The notes beneath the pieces were generated by a model. It saw only the letters and a list, made by a program, of their open reading frames with translations, searched no databases and was not told the DNA's origin. From Bacillota bacterium (lineage in GTDB: Bacteria > Bacillota > Clostridia > Oscillospirales > Ruminococcaceae): DNA of 5,778 bases. Numbering within the stretch: position 1 is the first letter of the stretch; every line of letters begins with the position of its first letter. Positions 4,844 to 5,778 of the stretch are shown piece by piece. Location: the NCBI GenBank assembly GCA_023456995.1, contig JAEWNU010000049.1, forward strand, positions 1-5,778, read 5' to 3'. The translations under genes were made by a program, and so were the position numbers.

Positions 4844-5778
4844 ATGAAGAGTCCTGAACTGCTGTGTCCCGCCGGGGATTTTGAGCGCCTACAAACTGCT
4901 ATCCGCTACGGCGCGGATGCGGTCTATCTGGGTTCAACCCAATTTGGCATGCGTGCCGCACCTTCAAATTTTACCATGGAGCAGCTGGCCGAGGCTGCGA
5001 ATTATGCCCACGCCCGCGGCGTAAAGCTGCACCTGACGGTCAACACGCTGCCACGCTGCGACGAAACCGCCACGCTGCCCGAGTTTTTAGCGCAGGTGGG
5101 GCAGACCGGTATCGACGCGCTGATTATTGCCGATCTCGGCGTGATGATGGCAGCACGCAAGCTTTTGCCGAATATCGAGATTCACGCCTCAACCCAGACC
5201 GGCATCGTCAATGAGCTGACCGCCAACGCACTATATGATATTGGCGTAAAGCGGGTGGTACTGGCGCGCGAGCTGACGCTCGATGAGATTAAGACCATCC
5301 GCTCTAAAACGCCTGAGGATTTGGAGCTTGAGGTGTTCGTCCACGGTGCAATGTGCATGTCGGTCTCAGGCCGGTGCGTCATCTCGAACTATCTTACCGG
5401 TCGCGACGCCAACCGTGGTGAATGTTCGCAGCCCTGCCGCTGGAATTATCACCTGATGGAGGAAAAGCGCCCGGGAATTTTCCTGCCGGTGTTTGAGGAT
5501 GAACACGGTTCAACGGTTCTAAATGCCAAGGATTTATGCATGATCAAGCACCTGCGCGAACTGGCCGACGCAGGCATCGCCAGCTTTAAGATTGAAGGGC
5601 GTGCCAAATCGCCCTATTACGTCGGGGTCGTGGCTAACGCCTACCGCGCTGCGCTCGATGCTGCGATGAAGGGCGAACCCGCGCCGGAATGGACGCTGCG
5701 CGAGCTGCAAACCGTATCTCACCGCGAATATTCCACCGGGTTTTTCTATGGGCGCGAGCCGTTGCAGCAAAGCTACTA
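4844..5778 (+). CDS. trhP: U32-family tRNA uridine-34 hydroxylation protein, TrhP-like (3' end cut off)
   Basis: The first 311 codons of a U32 'peptidase family' protein, open at the window end. The U32 signature is matched exactly at 163-181 (EVFVHGAMCMSVSGRCVIS). Cys171, Cys178, Cys194 and Cys198 (GECSQPCRW) are the four-Cys set conserved in this group, thought to hold an Fe-S cluster. The N-terminus ELLCPAGDFERLQTAIRYGA (5-24) and the SFKIEGRAKSPYYV block (247-260) closely resemble E. coli TrhP (YegQ). TrhP proteins help make 5-hydroxyuridine at tRNA position 34, with prephenate-dependent chemistry, despite the old peptidase label. Members are usually around 400-450 residues, so about 100 or more are missing here. 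AAGGAG at 4831-4836 sets the start. The mltG neighbour matches the Bacillus yrrL-yrrN/yrrO context. Which paralogue it is (TrhP1 or TrhP2) cannot be decided. Confidence 0.85.
   Translation, partial: MKSPELLCPAGDFERLQTAIRYGADAVYLGSTQFGMRAAPSNFTMEQLAEAANYAHARGVKLHLTVNTLPRCDETATLPEFLAQVGQTGIDALIIADLGVMMAARKLLPNIEIHASTQTGIVNELTANALYDIGVKRVVLARELTLDEIKTIRSKTPEDLELEVFVHGAMCMSVSGRCVISNYLTGRDANRGECSQPCRWNYHLMEEKRPGIFLPVFEDEHGSTVLNAKDLCMIKHLRELADAGIASFKIEGRAKSPYYVGVVANAYRAALDAAMKGEPAPEWTLRELQTVSHREYSTGFFYGREPLQQSY

Noticed and set aside
5182..5382. Minus-strand frames opposite the TrhP-like gene, including 5534-5770
   Set aside because: The plus-strand frame carries an exact U32 signature and conserved cysteines through this region, and the opposite frames show no recognisable motif.

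Overview
This window looks like a chromosomal core region from a moderately GC-rich Clostridia member, plausibly an Oscillospiraceae/Ruminococcaceae-type gut anaerobe. That placement is inferred from several things: a ThyX tail with the Cys-rich ending I associate with clostridia, a tmk of the 'DRYTTSN' type, a DUF2156/COG4866 protein, strong purine-rich Shine-Dalgarno sites, and mltG next to a U32-family tRNA-hydroxylation gene as in Bacillota. There is no sign of phage, insertion sequence, CRISPR, tRNA or rRNA.

Bases 1-3257 hold a tightly packed plus-strand operon: the 3' end of thyX (FAD-dependent thymidylate synthase), tmk (dTMP kinase), a DUF2156 protein, a GNAT acetyltransferase and 5-formyltetrahydrofolate cyclo-ligase. 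Two junctions are ATGA overlaps (thyX/tmk and DUF2156/GNAT). The others are gaps of 15 and 7 bases. ThyX makes dTMP using methylene-tetrahydrofolate, Tmk phosphorylates dTMP to dTDP, and the cyclo-ligase returns 5-formyl-THF to the active folate pool. The operon therefore has a thymidylate/folate theme, with two GNAT-fold proteins of unknown substrate in its middle.

Bases 3258-3619 separate this operon from mltG. They are not empty. They contain a complete minus-strand small gene (3359-3532, 57 residues) with 18 glycines, 11 cysteines and a poly-Ile membrane segment. It has a good ribosome binding site, a UUCG-tetraloop hairpin just past its stop codon, and a tentative sporulation-type promoter. 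This is the most interesting feature of the window.

Bases 3620-5778 hold mltG (membrane-anchored endolytic peptidoglycan transglycosylase). A GC-rich hairpin with a T6 tract follows, and then the first 311 codons of a TrhP-like U32 protein, which runs off the window end. The tRNA methyltransferase trmR, which lies between these two genes in Bacillus subtilis, is missing here.
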